From: Sphaerisporangium perillae
Lineage (GTDB): Bacteria; Actinomycetota; Actinomycetes; Streptosporangiales; Streptosporangiaceae
Direction: 5' to 3'
Assembly (NCBI RefSeq): GCF_023276435.1
Contig: NZ_JALLPO010000060.1
Span: forward strand, 1 to 44,931
Length of the DNA stretch: 44,931 bases
The notes under the pieces: generated by a model
Told to the model about the DNA's origin: nothing
The model's database searches: none
The model's input: the letters and a program-made list of their open reading frames with translations, nothing else
In this document: positions 8,160-15,658 of the stretch, piece by piece
Layout of the letters: each line of letters begins with the position of its first letter
How positions within the stretch are numbered: the first letter of the stretch is position 1
Translations under genes and position numbers: made by a program

Positions 8160-8344
8160 GACCCGATCATGACGACTGGGGCGGTGGCGGTTCATCGGCG
8201 GAACGGCCGGATCCGAGCCGGCCGATCATCCATCGATCAGGCGTACTTTCGGCTGATGAGCGCTTCGCGCGGCTCTTCTACGCTGACCCTGCGTGGCTCG
8301 AGACACGCTCGTCGCCATCCGGCCGGGGACGCGCATGGAGGTGT

Positions 8345-8420
8345 CGGGACGGGTGCTTGCGCAGCCCGGCTTCGATGTACCCGGCCAGGGGTGCTCGTCT
8401 TCGACCAAGAGCACGCGCAT
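8345..8420 (-). pseudogene. Remnant of an OmpR-type response regulator N-terminus
   Basis: From an ATG at 8420 the minus strand reads M-R-V-L-L-V-E-D-E-H. One base later in frame it continues L-A-G-Y-I-E-A-G-L-R-K-H, which together is the standard beginning of OmpR/PhoB receiver domains. A frameshift separates the two halves, and nothing downstream (to 8196) resembles the rest of a receiver or a DNA-binding domain. It is therefore a fragment of about 25 codons. The rest of 8196-8539 shows no coding pattern that I recognise. Confidence 0.45.
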
Positions 8421-8539
8421 CCAGGCAGTATCGCAACGCCCGCATATGGAACGGATATGGTCCGCCGATCGGCCACCAATCGGTGCCGGCCGGTAGATGT
8501 GATCACCTTCGAAGTCCCGCCAGGAAAGGGTGATCGACC

Positions 8540-9176
8540 ATGACGAGCACGCACCAAAGAGAGCGGATCTCAGCGGTGAGGCGTGGGAGAACGGCCGGCT
8601 TGGCCGTCGGGGTGGCATGCGCGGTGCCGGCGTTGAGCGTCCAAGGACCCGCAGCCGCCGCCGACCAGGTCAAGCTGGGAGACGTCCAGCAGGCCATGGC
8701 GAACCTGGCGAGGACCGACGGAGTGGTGGGCGCCATCGGACAGGTGTACGTCGACGGCAAGCGGGCGGGCCAGGGGACGGCGGGTTCACGCCTGCTCACC
8801 GGCAAGGGCGGCCGCATCCCCCCCGGATTCCCGCTACCGGATCGGGTCCCAGACCAAGCAGATGACGGCCACCGTGCTGCCGCAACTTGTCACGTCAGCG
8901 CCTTCCGGCGCGCCTTTGTGCAAGGCAAGCTGCTGCCCTCCTCGTTGCAACAGGAAGTCGTCCCTCCGCCCTCCGGCGGTGGTTGTGCGGGAGCGAGCCG
9001 GCAGTATGGGCATCCGCGGGCAATGGTCCCGGCTTCCTGGCCGTGACCCTACACATCGGATGACGGCCGCCGTCATCGCCGTGTCCACCACACTGAAGAT
9101 CACAAACGAGCAGGCCATGGCCGTGGGTGAGGCCATCGATCAGGCGGCCAAAGCGGTGCTCTGCCAGGAGAAGTAG
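8540..9176 (+). pseudogene. Secreted serine hydrolase (beta-lactamase/DD-peptidase family), decayed
   Basis: The 5' part is well preserved. ATG at 8540 follows AGGAAAGGG, then come a basic N-terminus, a hydrophobic signal peptide ending A-A-A-A-D and the family-type sequence A-R-T-D-G-V-V-G-A-I-G-Q-V-Y-V-D-G-K-R. After about 8820 the frame is lost. The SxxK region (R-I-G-S-Q-T-K-Q-M-T-A-T-V-L) is readable only in another frame. The middle of the gene, with the YxN and HxG motifs, is missing. A final stretch A-V-I-A-V-S-T-T-L and A-V-L-C-Q-E-K then stop looks like the original C-terminus. I infer at least two frameshifts and one large internal deletion. An intact relative of the same superfamily lies at 19908-21260. 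Confidence 0.65.
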
Positions 9177-9253
9177 CTTTGGCCGGTGTTCTTGGAAACA
9201 CCGCCTGCCCTGAGGTTCCCGCTGGAAGTTCTGCAGTGGGACCTCGATTGCTG

Positions 9254-9853
9254 TCATGGTGTGCTGCTTGCGTCGGCATCGCCTTCATGAGTCGGCCAGT
9301 TGCGGAGCGCGACGTCGAGTGTGTCGAGCACCCGGCCCCAGGATTCGTCCGCGCCGCGTGGATGATGGTGGAAGCCGCCTGCCTGTTCCAGGCTCACGAA
9401 CCCGTGAAAGGTGCTGCCCAGCAGCCGGACCGCGTCGGTCTGGTCGGGCTCCGCCAGTGAGTAGCCACGCAGAATGGCCCGCATCATGTCCGAGTGCCGG
9501 CGCGCCGCGCTCGCCTTCGCGGTCTCCGGGTCGAGCTCGACCTGCATCGCCGTGTACCTGCCCGGATGTTCCTTGGCGTAGCCGCGATAGGCGTTGGCGA
9601 AGGCGACCAGTGCGTCCTTGCCCGCCCGGCCGGCCAGCGCCGCCGCGCCCCGATCGGCGAGCTCGGCCAGCGCCAGCACGGCCACCCGAACCCGTAGCTG
9701 GTGCGCGTTTCTGATGTGCGAGTACAGGCTCGCGTCCTTCACGCCGAATCTGCGCGCGAGCTCCGAGACGGTCACCTTCTCCAATCCCACCTCGTCGGCC
9801 AGTTCCGCCGCCGCCTCGGCCAGCCGTTCGACGGTCACTCCGGCACGTGCCAT
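9254..9853 (-). CDS. TetR/AcrR-family regulator (WHG-type C-terminal domain)
   Basis: A 199-residue repressor. The N-terminal helix-turn-helix reads A-A-E-L-A-D-E-V-G-L-E-K-V-T-V-S-E-L-A-R-R-F-G-V-K-D-A-S-L-Y-S-H-I and includes the recognition helix. The C-terminal half carries F-A-N-A-Y-R-G-Y-A-K-E-H-P-G-R-Y and L-L-G-S-T-F-H-G-F-V-S-L-E-Q-A-G-G-F, which are characteristic of the WHG domain of TetR proteins. The start is the ATG at 9853, preceded by AGGAAAGGCGG. The gene upstream of it (FBP) is divergent with 81 bases between, containing a perfect palindrome. Autoregulation and control of the FBP/SGNH genes are therefore likely. Confidence 0.85.
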   Translation of the reverse strand: MARAGVTVERLAEAAAELADEVGLEKVTVSELARRFGVKDASLYSHIRNAHQLRVRVAVLALAELADRGAAALAGRAGKDALVAFANAYRGYAKEHPGRYTAMQVELDPETAKASAARRHSDMMRAILRGYSLAEPDQTDAVRLLGSTFHGFVSLEQAGGFHHHPRGADESWGRVLDTLDVALRNWPTHEGDADASSTP

Positions 9854-9866
9854 GGGCCATCCGCCT

Positions 9867-9885
9867 TTCCTAGGACTCCTAGGAA
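9867..9885. promoter_or_regulatory. Perfect 19-bp palindrome, probable TetR operator
   Basis: TTCCTAGGACTCCTAGGAA is a perfect palindrome of nine-base arms around one central base. It sits 14 bases upstream of the TetR start, overlapping its leader, and 50 bases upstream of the divergent FBP gene. An AT-rich stretch (9884-9900) next to it probably holds the -10 region of the TetR gene. Confidence 0.65.
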
Positions 9886-9934
9886 TATACATAATGATTT
9901 GCTGTCACAGCACGCGGGGGATAGCTTTTCAGCT

Positions 9935-10420
9935 ATGAGACCGATTTCCGAGGGCGAGATCCGCGCCTCGTTCGTCAACTGCACCAAGGGCGAGGTCAAA
10001 CGTCTTGCCATACCCAGGGACCTTGACGCCCGGCCATGGGACGACCTGGACTTCCTCGGCTGGCCAGACCTCTCATCCCCCGGCCGCGCCTACCTGGTCG
10101 CCGAGCACGGTGACCGGCTGGTCGGGGTGGCGCTGCGACGGGCCACCCCGCATGCCGGGCACGCACGGCGCAGCATGTGCTCGCTCTGCCTGACCACGCA
10201 CACCGGCGATGGCGTGTCGCTGATGACCGCCCGCCGTACCGGCGGCGACGGCAACTCCGTGGGCGCCTACATGTGCACCGACCTGGCCTGTTCCCTCTAC
10301 CTGCGCGGCAAGAAGGACGTCGGGCCCGGCGGGCGGATGCCCGAGTCGCTCACGCTCGAAGAAAAGATCGACAGGACTGCGGTCAACGTGATCGAGTTCC
10401 TCCAGAAGGTGACCCAGTGA
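9935..10420 (+). CDS. FBP domain protein (FusB-like elongation factor G-binding)
   Basis: A 161-residue protein. The N-terminal part starts R-P-I-S-E-G-E-I-R-A-S-F-V-N-C-T-K-G-E and includes W-D-D-L-D-F-L-G-W. The C-terminal half carries a four-cysteine treble-clef zinc finger: C-S-L-C and, about 30 residues later, C-T-D-L-A-C-S-L-Y. This is the architecture of the FBP/FusB family. Its best-known members bind elongation factor G and rescue translation from fusidic acid; other actinobacterial members are uncharacterised. ATG at 9935 gives the family N-terminus. Its stop TGA overlaps the GTG start of the SGNH gene, so the two are translationally coupled. The divergent TetR with its palindrome probably controls both. 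Confidence 0.8.
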   Translation: MRPISEGEIRASFVNCTKGEVKRLAIPRDLDARPWDDLDFLGWPDLSSPGRAYLVAEHGDRLVGVALRRATPHAGHARRSMCSLCLTTHTGDGVSLMTARRTGGDGNSVGAYMCTDLACSLYLRGKKDVGPGGRMPESLTLEEKIDRTAVNVIEFLQKVTQ

Positions 10421-11571
10421 TTGACATCCCCATCACGTCCGGCCTCGTGCGCGGCGCGCTGGAGCTGGAACGCACCGGCCACGGCCTGCTGCCACACCGG
10501 TTGCCGGCCCGCGCCCGTGCCCAGTTCCCCGACGCCTACCTGGCCACCGTGGAAGCCCAGCCGTCGGGGGTACGGCTGGCCTTCCGCACCCGGGCCACCG
10601 CCGTCGAGCTGGACGTGCTACCGACCAAGGTCGTCCATCCCGGCTTCCCCGAGCCGGAGGACGGCATCTACGACCTGCTCGTCGACGGCCACCTGACCGG
10701 CCAGGGCACTGCCACCATCACCGGTCGGCCCATCCGCGAGATGACGGCCCGGTTCACCGGCCTGCCCACTCCCGAGAAGACGGTCCGGTTCACCGGCCTG
10801 CCCGATCACGAGAAGGACGTGGAGATCTGGCTGCCACTGCGCGAGATCACCGAACTGGTCGCGCTACGCGCCGACGCCCGGCTCGTGGCCACATCCGGCA
10901 GTGGCCGCCGGGTGTGGCTGCACCACGGCAGCTCCATCAGCCACGGCTCGGCCGCCGACAGCCCCAGCACCACCTGGCCGGCGCTGGCCGCCGCCCGAGC
11001 CGGGGTAGAGCTGATCAACCTGGGCCTGGGCGGCAACGCCCTGCTCGACCCGTTCACCGCCCGCGCCATGCGCGAAACCCCCGCCGACCTGATCAGCGTC
11101 AAGATCGGCATCAACCTGGTCAATCACGACCTGATGCGCCTGCGCGCCTTCGGTCCCGCGGTGCACGGCTTCCTCGACACCATCCGCGAAGGTCACCCCA
11201 GCACGCCCCTGCTGGTCGTCTCGCCGATCCTGTGCCCCTTCCTCGAGGACACCCCCGGCCCCATCACGCCGCGCTTCGACGGCGGGCGGCTGACGTTCCG
11301 CTCCGTGGCCACCCCGCAGGAAACCAAGGACGGACGCCTCACGCTCACCGTCATCCGCGACGAGCTGACCTGTATCGTCGCGAACCGGAACGACCCGAAC
11401 CTGCATTACCTGGATGGTCGCACCCTGTACGGCGAAGCCGACTACGCCGAGCTGCCACTGCCCGATGAACTCCACCCGGACTCCGCCGGCCACCGCAGAA
11501 TCGGCGAGCGCTTCGCCGCCCAGGCCTTCGGGAGCCACGGCCCGTTGAGCCGGCGTTCCGCGAATCGGTGA
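10417..11571 (+). CDS. SGNH/GDSL-family hydrolase
   Basis: A 384-residue cytoplasmic-looking protein without a signal peptide. Residues 1-145 form a beta-rich N-terminal domain of the kind attached to SsfX3-like GDSL enzymes. The SGNH domain then shows block I H-H-G-S-S-I-S-H-G with nucleophile Ser173, block II I-N-L-G-L-G-G-N with the oxyanion Gly/Asn, block III K-I-G-I-N-L-V-N, and block V D-E-L-H-P-D-S-A-G-H with the catalytic Asp and His. It probably cleaves or transfers an ester acyl group; the substrate is unknown. The GTG start overlaps the upstream FBP stop by four bases. A 36-bp in-frame tandem duplication lies in the linker (10747-10818). Confidence 0.8.
   Translation: MIDIPITSGLVRGALELERTGHGLLPHRLPARARAQFPDAYLATVEAQPSGVRLAFRTRATAVELDVLPTKVVHPGFPEPEDGIYDLLVDGHLTGQGTATITGRPIREMTARFTGLPTPEKTVRFTGLPDHEKDVEIWLPLREITELVALRADARLVATSGSGRRVWLHHGSSISHGSAADSPSTTWPALAAARAGVELINLGLGGNALLDPFTARAMRETPADLISVKIGINLVNHDLMRLRAFGPAVHGFLDTIREGHPSTPLLVVSPILCPFLEDTPGPITPRFDGGRLTFRSVATPQETKDGRLTLTVIRDELTCIVANRNDPNLHYLDGRTLYGEADYAELPLPDELHPDSAGHRRIGERFAAQAFGSHGPLSRRSANR
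10747..10818 (+). repeat. 36-bp in-frame tandem duplication inside the SGNH gene
   Basis: Two adjacent 36-base units (10747-10782 and 10783-10818) encode A-R-F-T-G-L-P-T-P-E-K-T and V-R-F-T-G-L-P-D-H-E-K-D. Eighteen bases (CGGTTCACCGGCCTGCCC) are identical in both. The duplication keeps the frame and lengthens the loop before the strand V-E-I-W-L-P. Confidence 0.8.
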
Positions 11572-11774
11572 ATGGTTCCGCACAGCGCACGCCAGGGGTC
11601 GGGGTCGTCCAGGTCGGCGCATCTCCGCCCCGCAGACGGCTACCTGCTCGGCGAGCACGGCGCCGGTCGGCCGGGGCGAAAATGTGGTGCGAGGCGATCA
11701 GGGGCTGTCGTAGGGGGCGGGGTGGGTCTGTGCCGCGACGAGGGCGGCGACGACGATGCGGCGAGCTGCGCGCC

Positions 11775-12614
11775 CTACTGGAGCCGCTCGGCGACACCAC
11801 CGGCTGACGCGCCGGCCCCGGCCCCAGCCCTGCTCACGGCCGCCTCGACGCCGTCCAGCAGGACGGCAAGGCCCGCCTGGAAGGTCTGCCTCGCCTCCCG
11901 TTCCAGGTAGGGCGTGCTCTGGTCCTCCGGCGGGGAGGCCGGGCCGCTTTCGAGCCAGGCCACCATGGGGAACCGCTCGGCGAAGCCCGGCGCGACCTCC
12001 GCCAGCAGGGCCGAACGGGCGAACCACCACTCCTCGTCCGGTACGCCGGTCGCCGCCGCGGCCTGCCGCGACTCCGCGGCCGTCCGCGCCATGCCGCGCA
12101 TGAAGTGGATGAGCGCCCCGACCAGCCGCCGAAGCGGGCCGGCCTCAAGGCCGGTCCGGCGCAGGATGCCCACCACCGTGTCCAGCATGGCGTACTCGTT
12201 GGGCCCGAGCACCGGCCGGGCCTGCGACACCTGCAGCACCCACGGATGGCGAAGGTAGAACGCCCAGATCTCCTCGGCCCAGGCGGTGGCGGCCTCCCGC
12301 CAGCCGGCCTCCCGCTCGTGGCCGGCGGGCAGCTCGGCCAGCACGTGGTCGTACATCAGGTCGACCAGCTCGGCCTTGCTGGGCACGTAGGTGTACAGGG
12401 CCATGGCGGTACGGCCGAGCCGCTCGCCGACCGCGCGCATGGACAGCGCGGCCATTCCCTCGGCGTCGGCGACGGCGATCGCCGCGTCGACGATCATGTC
12501 CACGCTCAGCGCGGGCTTGGGCCCGGGGCCGGTGCGCGTGTCCTGCGCGCCAGGGGTGCGCCACAGCAGCGCCATCGAACGGCGCGCGTCGCCCTGGCCG
12601 GCGAAGACGACCAC
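11775..12614 (-). CDS. TetR-family regulator with tetracycline-repressor-type C-terminal domain
   Basis: A 279-residue protein. After a 35-residue N-terminal extension come the helix-turn-helix (I-V-D-A-A-I-A-V-A-D-A-E-G, then L-S-M-R-A-V-G-E-R-L-G-R-T-A-M-A-L-Y-T-Y-V) and K-A-E-L-V-D-L-M-Y-D. The C-terminal half has the TetR_C features: H-P-W-V-L-Q-V-S, G-P-N-E-Y-A-M-L-D, and a helix with A-L-I-H-F-M-R-G. The GTG at 12614 has an excellent ribosome binding site, TAAGGAG, six bases upstream, so I take the long form. An ATG at 12575 is the alternative. Its nearest neighbours are the LysR gene upstream on the same strand and the SGNH gene converging from the other side. Its target is not evident. 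Confidence 0.85.
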   Translation of the reverse strand: MVVFAGQGDARRSMALLWRTPGAQDTRTGPGPKPALSVDMIVDAAIAVADAEGMAALSMRAVGERLGRTAMALYTYVPSKAELVDLMYDHVLAELPAGHEREAGWREAATAWAEEIWAFYLRHPWVLQVSQARPVLGPNEYAMLDTVVGILRRTGLEAGPLRRLVGALIHFMRGMARTAAESRQAAAATGVPDEEWWFARSALLAEVAPGFAERFPMVAWLESGPASPPEDQSTPYLEREARQTFQAGLAVLLDGVEAAVSRAGAGAGASAGGVAERLQ

Positions 12615-12692
12615 CCGCGACTCCTTACGGCAGGGATCGACGGCACGGCGCCGAGCGGTGCCGCCGAGCCATCTCTATACACCATAAGGATA

Positions 12693-13655
12693 TCAGGGCA
12701 GGTGGTACGGATGATCCCCGTTCGCGCCGGCGTAGGGTCGGCCGCCGGAGAGGGCCGCGGGGGCCGGTCCGCCCTCCAGTTCGGCGGTGACCAGGTCGGC
12801 GAACTCGGTGGCGAGCGGGCTGAGGGTGTGCCACTGGCGGGTGGCCCAGCCGACGGTGATCGGGGTCAGGAAGGGGATCGGGATGGCGCGGGCGGGGCTG
12901 CCGGGCGCGTCCAGGAGCCGGGGGAGCGCGGGCAGCACCGCGTGGCCGATGTCCAGCTCGGCGAGGAGCACCGCGGTGTCCCAGTCGGCCACTCCCACCG
13001 GAGCGGGGAAGGTCATGCCATGGCGGGCGCAGTCGTCCTCCAGTCGCTGGCGCGAGGCCGAGTTGTCCGGCTGGGCGATATAGCGGATCGCCGCCAGGTC
13101 GGCCGGCAGGATCGCCTCCCGCGCGGCAAGCGGATCGGACGCATGGACGACCAGGACCCAGGGCAGGTCGATGACCGCCCGCAGCTGGACACCGGGCAGC
13201 GGCCTGCCGAGCGTGATCCAGGCCAGGTCCACCTGGCCGCCGCGGAGCAGGTCGATGCAACGGCGGGCCGAGTGCGCCGAGTGGAACTCCAGGGTCACCC
13301 GCGGGTGCCGCCGCCGGAAGGCGGTGATCGCGTCGGCCATGAAATGGCGCACTGTCACACCGCCCGTCGTGATCTTCACGGTGCCGCCGTGGCCGTCGCG
13401 AAGCTCGCCGAGCCCGCGCAGGGCCGCGTCCAGCGAGGCGATGCCGCCCAGCGCCGCCTGGTACAGGGTCCGCCCGGCGGCGGTCGGCACGACGCCGCGG
13501 GGGCGGCGCTCGATCAGCGCGATGCCGGTCTCGCGTTCCAGCCGCCTGACGTGCTGGCTCACAGCGGACTGGGTGCAGGACAGGGAACGGGCGACGGCGC
13601 TGAGATTGCCCGCCTCGCACACCGCGATGAACACGCGCAGATCGTCCAAGGTCAC
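12693..13655 (-). CDS. LysR-family transcriptional regulator
   Basis: A 320-residue LysR protein. The N-terminal winged helix reads L-D-D-L-R-V-F-I-A-V-C-E-A-G-N-L-S-A-V-A-R and Q-S-A-V-S-Q-H-V-R-R-L-E-R-E-T-G, with R-R-P-R-G-V next. The substrate-binding domain runs from about residue 90 (T-V-K-I-T-T-G-G-V) to the end. The last 20 residues are Gly/Pro-rich and unusual. I take the GTG at 13655, placing the first helix at residue 2; the open frame upstream is antisense of a GC-rich repeat. It is divergent from the DUF6817 gene, with a textbook dyad between. Confidence 0.85.
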   Translation of the reverse strand: MTLDDLRVFIAVCEAGNLSAVARSLSCTQSAVSQHVRRLERETGIALIERRPRGVVPTAAGRTLYQAALGGIASLDAALRGLGELRDGHGGTVKITTGGVTVRHFMADAITAFRRRHPRVTLEFHSAHSARRCIDLLRGGQVDLAWITLGRPLPGVQLRAVIDLPWVLVVHASDPLAAREAILPADLAAIRYIAQPDNSASRQRLEDDCARHGMTFPAPVGVADWDTAVLLAELDIGHAVLPALPRLLDAPGSPARAIPIPFLTPITVGWATRQWHTLSPLATEFADLVTAELEGGPAPAALSGGRPYAGANGDHPYHLP

Positions 13656-13659
13656 CGGC

Positions 13660-13696
13660 CCAAGGTATCCCTTGGATCTTTGCAAGGAAATCCAAG
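13660..13696. promoter_or_regulatory. LysR-type dyad operators
   Basis: Two nested inverted repeats lie just upstream of the LysR start. One is CCAAGG-N4-CCTTGG (13660-13675). The other is CTTGGAT-N12-ATCCAAG (13671-13696), whose seven-base arms match perfectly. Spacing and position fit a LysR recognition and activation site for autoregulation and for activation of the divergent gene. A TTGACT at 13699-13704 is a candidate -35 for the rightward promoter. Confidence 0.6.
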
Positions 13697-13845
13697 AGTT
13701 GACTGGGGTCAGTGCTCGATCCCAGGATGAGGTCCAGGAGAACGGAGACAAGCGATCTCCTGCGTAGGCGGCAACCCGTCCGTGGTTCGGCCGGCGGCGC
13801 CGACGGCCCGGGCCGTACGGCATCGACGCCGGTGAGCAAGGCGGA

Positions 13846-13993
13846 CGGGTGCCGACCACCGGCCCCGCGCACGCCGGGACCGGAAGGATACCGGCCACCG
13901 GCTCCGCGTACGCGGGCGGTGGGCGGTGGGCGGAACGGACGGGGTACCGGCGGCCGGCCCGCGCGCACGCCGGGAGCGGAAGGGCGGGTGCCG
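13846..13993 (+). repeat. GC-rich imperfect triplicate in the leader of the DUF6817 gene
   Basis: Three imperfect copies of a unit of roughly 35-45 bases (start near 13848, 13888 and 13940) share ACCGGC, CCGCG(C/T)(A/G)CGC and GGA(A)GG segments. The frame is open through it and would encode R-P-P-A-P-R-T twice, but the composition is low-complexity. I treat it as leader sequence, not protein. Confidence 0.4.
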
Positions 13994-14575
13994 ATGGCGG
14001 CCGGGCAGCGGGAACCAGAGACGACCTTCTCCCCGGTGGGGTGGGCGGCGGAGACCGCCGTGATCGAACTGCTCACCCGCCAGGGCGCGGGGGAGATCCC
14101 CCATCCCGGCGGCACGCTGCTGGCCCACCTGCGACGGGTCCACGCGCTGCTCGTGCGGTGGCGGGCGCGGCCCGCGGTACGGCTGGCCGGGATGGGCCAC
14201 GCCTTCTACGGCACCGACGGCTTCCCCACCGCGCTCGGCGACCTCGCCCGCCGCGACGAGCTCGCCGAGGTCGCCGGCGAGGAGGCCGAGCGGCTCGTGT
14301 ACTTCTACGCCAGCTGCGACCGGGGCTTCTCCTACCCCGGCCTGGCGACGGACGGCGCCGGGTTCAGGGACCGGTTCACCGGCACCGTGCTGCGTCCTGA
14401 CCGGCGATCACGCCAGGACTTCGCCGAGATCACCGTGGCCAACGAGCTGGACGTCCTGCACGCCAACGCAGGCCTTCGCGCCCGGTACGGCGGTGAACTG
14501 CTCGAGCTGTTCACCTCGTGGGACGAGCTGCTCAGCGACGCCGCCCGCCTGGCGGTACGGGCGATGCTGCCCTGA
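13994..14575 (+). CDS. DUF6817 family protein (HD-like)
   Basis: A 193-residue protein. The core reads T-L-L-A-H-L-R-R-V-H-A-L-L-V-R-W, L-A-G-M-G-H-A-F-Y-G-T-D-G-F, L-V-Y-F-Y-A-S-C-D-R, F-R-D-R-F-T-G-T and a final D-F-A-E-I-T-V-A-N-E-L-D-V. The spaced His residues and the late Asp give an HD-phosphohydrolase-like pattern, and the set matches my memory of DUF6817. The function is unknown; metal-dependent hydrolysis is possible. The ATG at 13994 follows GGAAGGGCGGGTG. GTG at 13988 is also possible, and the open frame back to 13712 is the repeat region. It is divergent from LysR, which is its likely regulator. Confidence 0.65.
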   Translation: MAAGQREPETTFSPVGWAAETAVIELLTRQGAGEIPHPGGTLLAHLRRVHALLVRWRARPAVRLAGMGHAFYGTDGFPTALGDLARRDELAEVAGEEAERLVYFYASCDRGFSYPGLATDGAGFRDRFTGTVLRPDRRSRQDFAEITVANELDVLHANAGLRARYGGELLELFTSWDELLSDAARLAVRAMLP

Positions 14576-15202
14576 AGCCCCGCCAAGCCTCCACGACCCT
14601 ACGGACCCTCCGGCGCCAGCCGGTCCGCACGGCCGTCGAGGTAGGGGTGCCGGTAAGGCTCATGCCAGGAAGTACAAACGGCGGAGTTCCCGCAGGTCAG
14701 CGCGCCCAGAATCATCGGGAGTCGTATGAGGGCGGACGAGGCGCTAAATGGACCCTCCGGTAAGGCTGTTACCACCAGCCGCCACATCTGTGAGCTCCGT
14801 CTTGGTGCGGTGCGGTCAGTGGCGGTCGTTGGGGTCCTATTCGGGATGAACAGACCCGGGGCGAGGTGGCCTCGAGTAACTTTTTGACTGCTTCGTGGGC
14901 GCGCTGCTCGCGGTGGGCCAGTCAGGATCGGCTGCACCGCGGTGGTGTCCGATTGGCCGGGGTGCCCGGCGCGGCGGCGGGCTATCTGGATCCCGATGAC
15001 GGCCTGCTCTGCGGGATGCGCGTCATTGACCTTCGTCGGCTGATCGCATCATGCCCCGGCGGGGTGGGTCAGCGCCCGCGAGGGCCATCATGCGGCGACC
15101 CCAAGCAGCCGAACAGCGTCAGCACAGCGACGGCTGCGTAGCCGATACGCCTTCGCCAGGCACGCGAGCAATGCGGGTGCCCATCTCATCGACCGTCTGC
15201 GG
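14576..15202. other. 627-bp stretch with no recognisable gene
   Basis: Several frames stay open for 75-110 codons on both strands, but none shows a family motif or a ribosome binding site. A weak hairpin, CGAGG-TGG-CCTCG (14862-14874), is followed six bases later by a T5 run (14881-14885) and could be a degenerate terminator. Base composition is less GC-rich and less codon-like than the flanks. I read it as decayed intergenic DNA. Confidence 0.4.
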
Positions 15203-15231
15203 TTGCTAGGCTGCTACGTTAGAGTAATAAT
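15203..15231 (+). promoter_or_regulatory. Promoter of the GntR/ABC operon
   Basis: TTGCTA (15203-15208) and AATAAT (15226-15231) are 17 bases apart, in an AT-rich island that is rare in this window. Downstream lies CTAG-GTAA-CTAG (15235-15246), a short palindrome that could be part of an operator for the YtrA-type regulator encoded next. Confidence 0.5.
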
Positions 15232-15262
15232 GTGCTAGGTAACTAGATGTATGGAGGCAGGC

Positions 15263-15658
15263 ATGGTGATCGAGTTTCACCTGGATGTCGGCTCGGGTGT
15301 CTCGCCGTATCTGCAGCTGGTCCGCCAGGTGCGACACGCGCTGCGGCTGGGCCTGCTGGGTGAGGGGGACCAGCTGCCGACGGTTAAGGAGGTGGTGGCG
15401 CGGTTGGCGATCAATCCCAACACGGTGCTCAAGGCCTACCGGGAACTCGAGCACGAGGGCCTGGCGGCCGCCCGGCCGGGGGTGGGGACGTTCGTGACGG
15501 CGACGCTGACCGACGCCTCGCTGGCCGCGCACGGCCCGCTGCGTCAGGAGCTGCGGCGCTGGCTGGCCAAGGCCCGCCGGGCCGGCCTCGACGATGAGAG
15601 CATCGAGGCCCTGTTCATGACGACCTTTCGGACCGCCGCTCAGCAGGACATAGCATGA
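15263..15658 (+). CDS. GntR-family regulator, YtrA subfamily
   Basis: A 131-residue protein. The N-terminal GntR winged helix reads S-P-Y-L-Q-L-V-R-Q-V-R-H-A-L-R-L-G, L-P-T-V-K-E-V-V-A-R-L-A-I-N-P-N-T-V-L-K-A-Y-R-E-L-E. It is followed only by a short helical tail of about 50 residues, the YtrA layout. Such regulators repress the ABC transporter operon in which they sit. ATG at 15263 follows GGAGG by five bases; an ATG at 15251 lies on top of that ribosome binding site and is less likely. The stop overlaps the ATPase start by four bases (ATGA). Confidence 0.9.
   Translation: MVIEFHLDVGSGVSPYLQLVRQVRHALRLGLLGEGDQLPTVKEVVARLAINPNTVLKAYRELEHEGLAAARPGVGTFVTATLTDASLAAHGPLRQELRRWLAKARRAGLDDESIEALFMTTFRTAAQQDIA

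Noticed and set aside
12105..13730. A 541-codon plus-strand open frame opposite TetR and LysR
   Set aside because: Shadow of two well-supported regulators on the minus strand.
14866..15141. A 91-codon plus-strand frame in the gap before the GntR gene
   Set aside because: No ribosome binding site, mixed codon bias and no motif.
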